Of a stretch of 8,323 nt of DNA, positions 6,694 to 8,323 are shown in pieces. Made by a program: the position numbers and the translations under genes. How positions within the stretch are numbered: the stretch's first letter is position 1; every line of letters starts with the position of its first letter. The notes beneath the pieces were generated by a model, which was not told the origin of the DNA, did no database searches, and saw only the letters and a program-made list of their open reading frames with translations. Where the stretch lies: the NCBI GenBank assembly GCA_002938115.1, contig PTKD01000082.1, positions 1 through 8,323 of the forward strand, given 5' to 3'. The stretch is from Alphaproteobacteria bacterium MarineAlpha9_Bin7. Its GTDB lineage: Bacteria > Pseudomonadota > Alphaproteobacteria > UBA7887.

Positions 6694-8142
6694 ATGAGTG
6701 ACCCGCAATCAGGAAAGTTTAACGAGAAAACTTTAGGCAACACCGTGAATTATGTAAGTACCCGCGGCAGCGACCAGAAAGTAGGATTCCAAGACACTCT
6801 GTTAGCTGGGTTAGCCCCAGACGGCGGCTTATACGTACCCGCAGACTGGCCCCAAATACGGCAACAATCACATACTTTAGCGGGCCCGTACGAGAGGGAC
6901 GCAGCCGCGCTCATGAATCCCTTCGTTGATGGAGATATCGATATCTCGACTTTGACCGCAATAACCCGTGCTGCATATGCCAAGTTCGGGCACAAAGACG
7001 TGGCGCCGTTAGTGGAAATAGGGGATGGTCACTGGCTTCTAGAACTTTTTCATGGTCCCACTTTATCTTTTAAGGATTTTGCTCTTCAGGTCTTGGGTGG
7101 GTTGTTTGAACATGTCCTGAAACAGAAAGGTGAACACGTCACTATCGTCGGCGCAACATCTGGAGACACCGGGTCGGCAGCCATCGCAGCTTGCCGAGAC
7201 CGTCCCAATATTGACATTTTTATTTTACATCCACTTGGCCGGGTATCGGATGTTCAACGGCGGCAAATGACCTCCGTAATGGCTGAAAACATCCACAATG
7301 TTGCCATCGAGGGCACGTTCGACGACTGCCAAAAATTAGTAAAAGCAATGTTCAGTAATGAGGCTTTCCGAAATGAGCTTGCGCTAGCAGCCGTGAACTC
7401 AATCAATTGGGCGAGAGTGGTGGCACAAACAGTCTATTACCATGTGGCGGCATCACGGCTAGCGAATGGCCCGATTAGTTTTGCTGTGCCGACAGGCAAT
7501 TTTGGTGATGTCTACGCCGGATATGTCGCCCACCGGACGGGCCTACCGTTAAACAGGCTGATCGTCGCAACCAATCAAAATGACATACTCGCTCAAGTAT
7601 TGACTACTGGAAGATACTGGTCCGAAAAGGTGACAGCAACAATCACGCCGAGCATGGATATTCAGGTGGCAAGTAATTTTGAACGATTGTTATTTGACCT
7701 TTATGATCACAACGGGAGCCAGATTTCTCGCCATATGGAAGCGTTGCGTATGAAAGGTGGTTTTACGGTCGATCCCGAGAAAGTCGAGGCGGCTCAGAAA
7801 CTATTTACCGGAGTCGCAATCGACGAAGCGTTGACACTTTCTGAGATGGAAAGAGTTCACGCCGAGACTGGGTTATTGATAGATCCACATACCGCCGTGG
7901 GTGTCGCAGCCGCGCGCATGTCACATTCACACGATAATGGCCCTGTGATTTCATTGGCAACCGCCCACCCAGCAAAATTTCCGGATTCTGTCGAACGGGC
8001 TACTGGTCGACGTCCAAAACCACCTGACCACCTCGCAGAGGCTTTAATTTGCGATGAGCGCTACGATGTACTTGGACGTGACCTCAACGCCTTGCAAGCC
8101 TATATTCGTGCGCGTGCCCGTATTGGTGGCAAAAAACCGTAA
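6694..8142 (+). CDS. thrC: Threonine synthase
   Basis: PLP-dependent enzyme converting O-phospho-L-homoserine to L-threonine, the last step of threonine biosynthesis, in the cytosol. Counting from ATG 6694 (482 residues), it shows YVSTRG (20-25), APDGGLYVP (41-49), HGPTLSFKDFALQ (120-132) with K127 as the PLP-binding lysine, GATSGDTGSAAI (153-164), NSINWAR (235-241), PTGNFGD (266-272) that holds the PLP phosphate, TPSMDIQVASNFERLL (318-333) and LATAHPAKFP near the C-terminus. The longer alphaproteobacterial form is typically about 465 residues and begins right at the YVSTRG block, so GTG 6745 (465 residues) is a serious alternative; the ATG adds 17 polar residues. A TTG at 6676 is also in frame. 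It follows the phosphatase gene by 25 bases and precedes the peptidase gene by 20, suggesting co-transcription. Function is very secure; the start is not. Confidence 0.95.
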   Translation: MSDPQSGKFNEKTLGNTVNYVSTRGSDQKVGFQDTLLAGLAPDGGLYVPADWPQIRQQSHTLAGPYERDAAALMNPFVDGDIDISTLTAITRAAYAKFGHKDVAPLVEIGDGHWLLELFHGPTLSFKDFALQVLGGLFEHVLKQKGEHVTIVGATSGDTGSAAIAACRDRPNIDIFILHPLGRVSDVQRRQMTSVMAENIHNVAIEGTFDDCQKLVKAMFSNEAFRNELALAAVNSINWARVVAQTVYYHVAASRLANGPISFAVPTGNFGDVYAGYVAHRTGLPLNRLIVATNQNDILAQVLTTGRYWSEKVTATITPSMDIQVASNFERLLFDLYDHNGSQISRHMEALRMKGGFTVDPEKVEAAQKLFTGVAIDEALTLSEMERVHAETGLLIDPHTAVGVAAARMSHSHDNGPVISLATAHPAKFPDSVERATGRRPKPPDHLAEALICDERYDVLGRDLNALQAYIRARARIGGKKP

Positions 8143-8162
8143 AGCAAGTTAAGGATACCTAT

Positions 8163-8323
8163 ATGACGCCAAAAGTCACCACACTGGATAATGGATTGCG
8201 TGTGATTAGCGAAGAAATCCCGTATCTGGAAACAGCATCGGTTGGGGTATGGGTCGATGCCGGCGCACGCTGCGAAAAACCAGAAATCAACGGCATTTCC
8301 CATTTACTCGAACACTTGGCGTT
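8163..8323 (+). CDS. M16 family zinc peptidase (processing-peptidase-like), 3' end outside window
   Basis: Only the first 53 complete codons are visible. The protein opens with TLDNGLRVISEE (7-18), then SVGVWVDAGARCE (26-38) and NGISHLLEHLA (43-53). HLLEH (47-51) is the inverted zinc motif HxxEH of M16 metallopeptidases: H47 and H51 bind zinc and E50 is the catalytic base. The family (PqqL-like, Rickettsia RPP, the mitochondrial processing peptidase beta subunit) degrades or trims short peptides. No signal peptide is present at the N-terminus, so a cytosolic site is expected. The start is well supported by AAGGA (8151-8155) 7 bases before the ATG. It follows thrC by 20 bases and is probably in the same transcript. 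The remaining zinc ligand, downstream glutamate and C-terminal half cannot be checked here. Confidence 0.92.
   Translation, partial: MTPKVTTLDNGLRVISEEIPYLETASVGVWVDAGARCEKPEINGISHLLEHLA

Overview
This is a gene-dense chromosomal window, most likely from an alphaproteobacterium. The best clues are the threonine synthase, which has the alphaproteobacterial length and N-terminus, and the M16 zinc peptidase directly after it, an order I know from many Alphaproteobacteria. This assignment is inferred from recognised families, not from a marker gene. I see no rRNA, tRNA, CRISPR array, insertion sequence, phage gene or integrase. I also see no change in base composition that would suggest a recent island.

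Layout, left to right: (1) positions 3-1445, + strand, the 3' part (all but the N-terminus) of ubiD, the ubiquinone-pathway decarboxylase; (2) 1540-2211, +, a protein made of two EthD-type domains in tandem; (3) 2379-3071, - strand, an RraA/HMG-aldolase family protein with the complete aldolase motif; (4) 3240-4583, +, the TldD/PmbA family protein PmbA (TldE); (5) 4599-5516, -, a diacylglycerol-kinase-like lipid kinase; (6) 5853-6668, +, an inositol monophosphatase/CysQ-like phosphatase; (7) 6694-8142, +, threonine synthase thrC; (8) from 8163 to the window edge, +, the start of an M16 peptidase.

The genes form short alternating transcription units. The aldolase-like gene and pmbA diverge from a 168-base gap. 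pmbA and the lipid kinase converge with only 15 bases between them. The lipid kinase and the phosphatase diverge from the longest non-coding stretch (336 bases). The phosphatase, thrC and peptidase genes are closely spaced (25 and 20 bases) and look like one operon.

Functionally this is mostly housekeeping: quinone biosynthesis, threonine biosynthesis, peptide maturation or quality control, and phosphate-ester turnover. The two less understood genes are the double-EthD protein and the RraA-like aldolase. I found no convincing new multi-gene system. The most distinctive feature is the internally duplicated EthD protein, which still carries an identical 15-base stretch in both halves.
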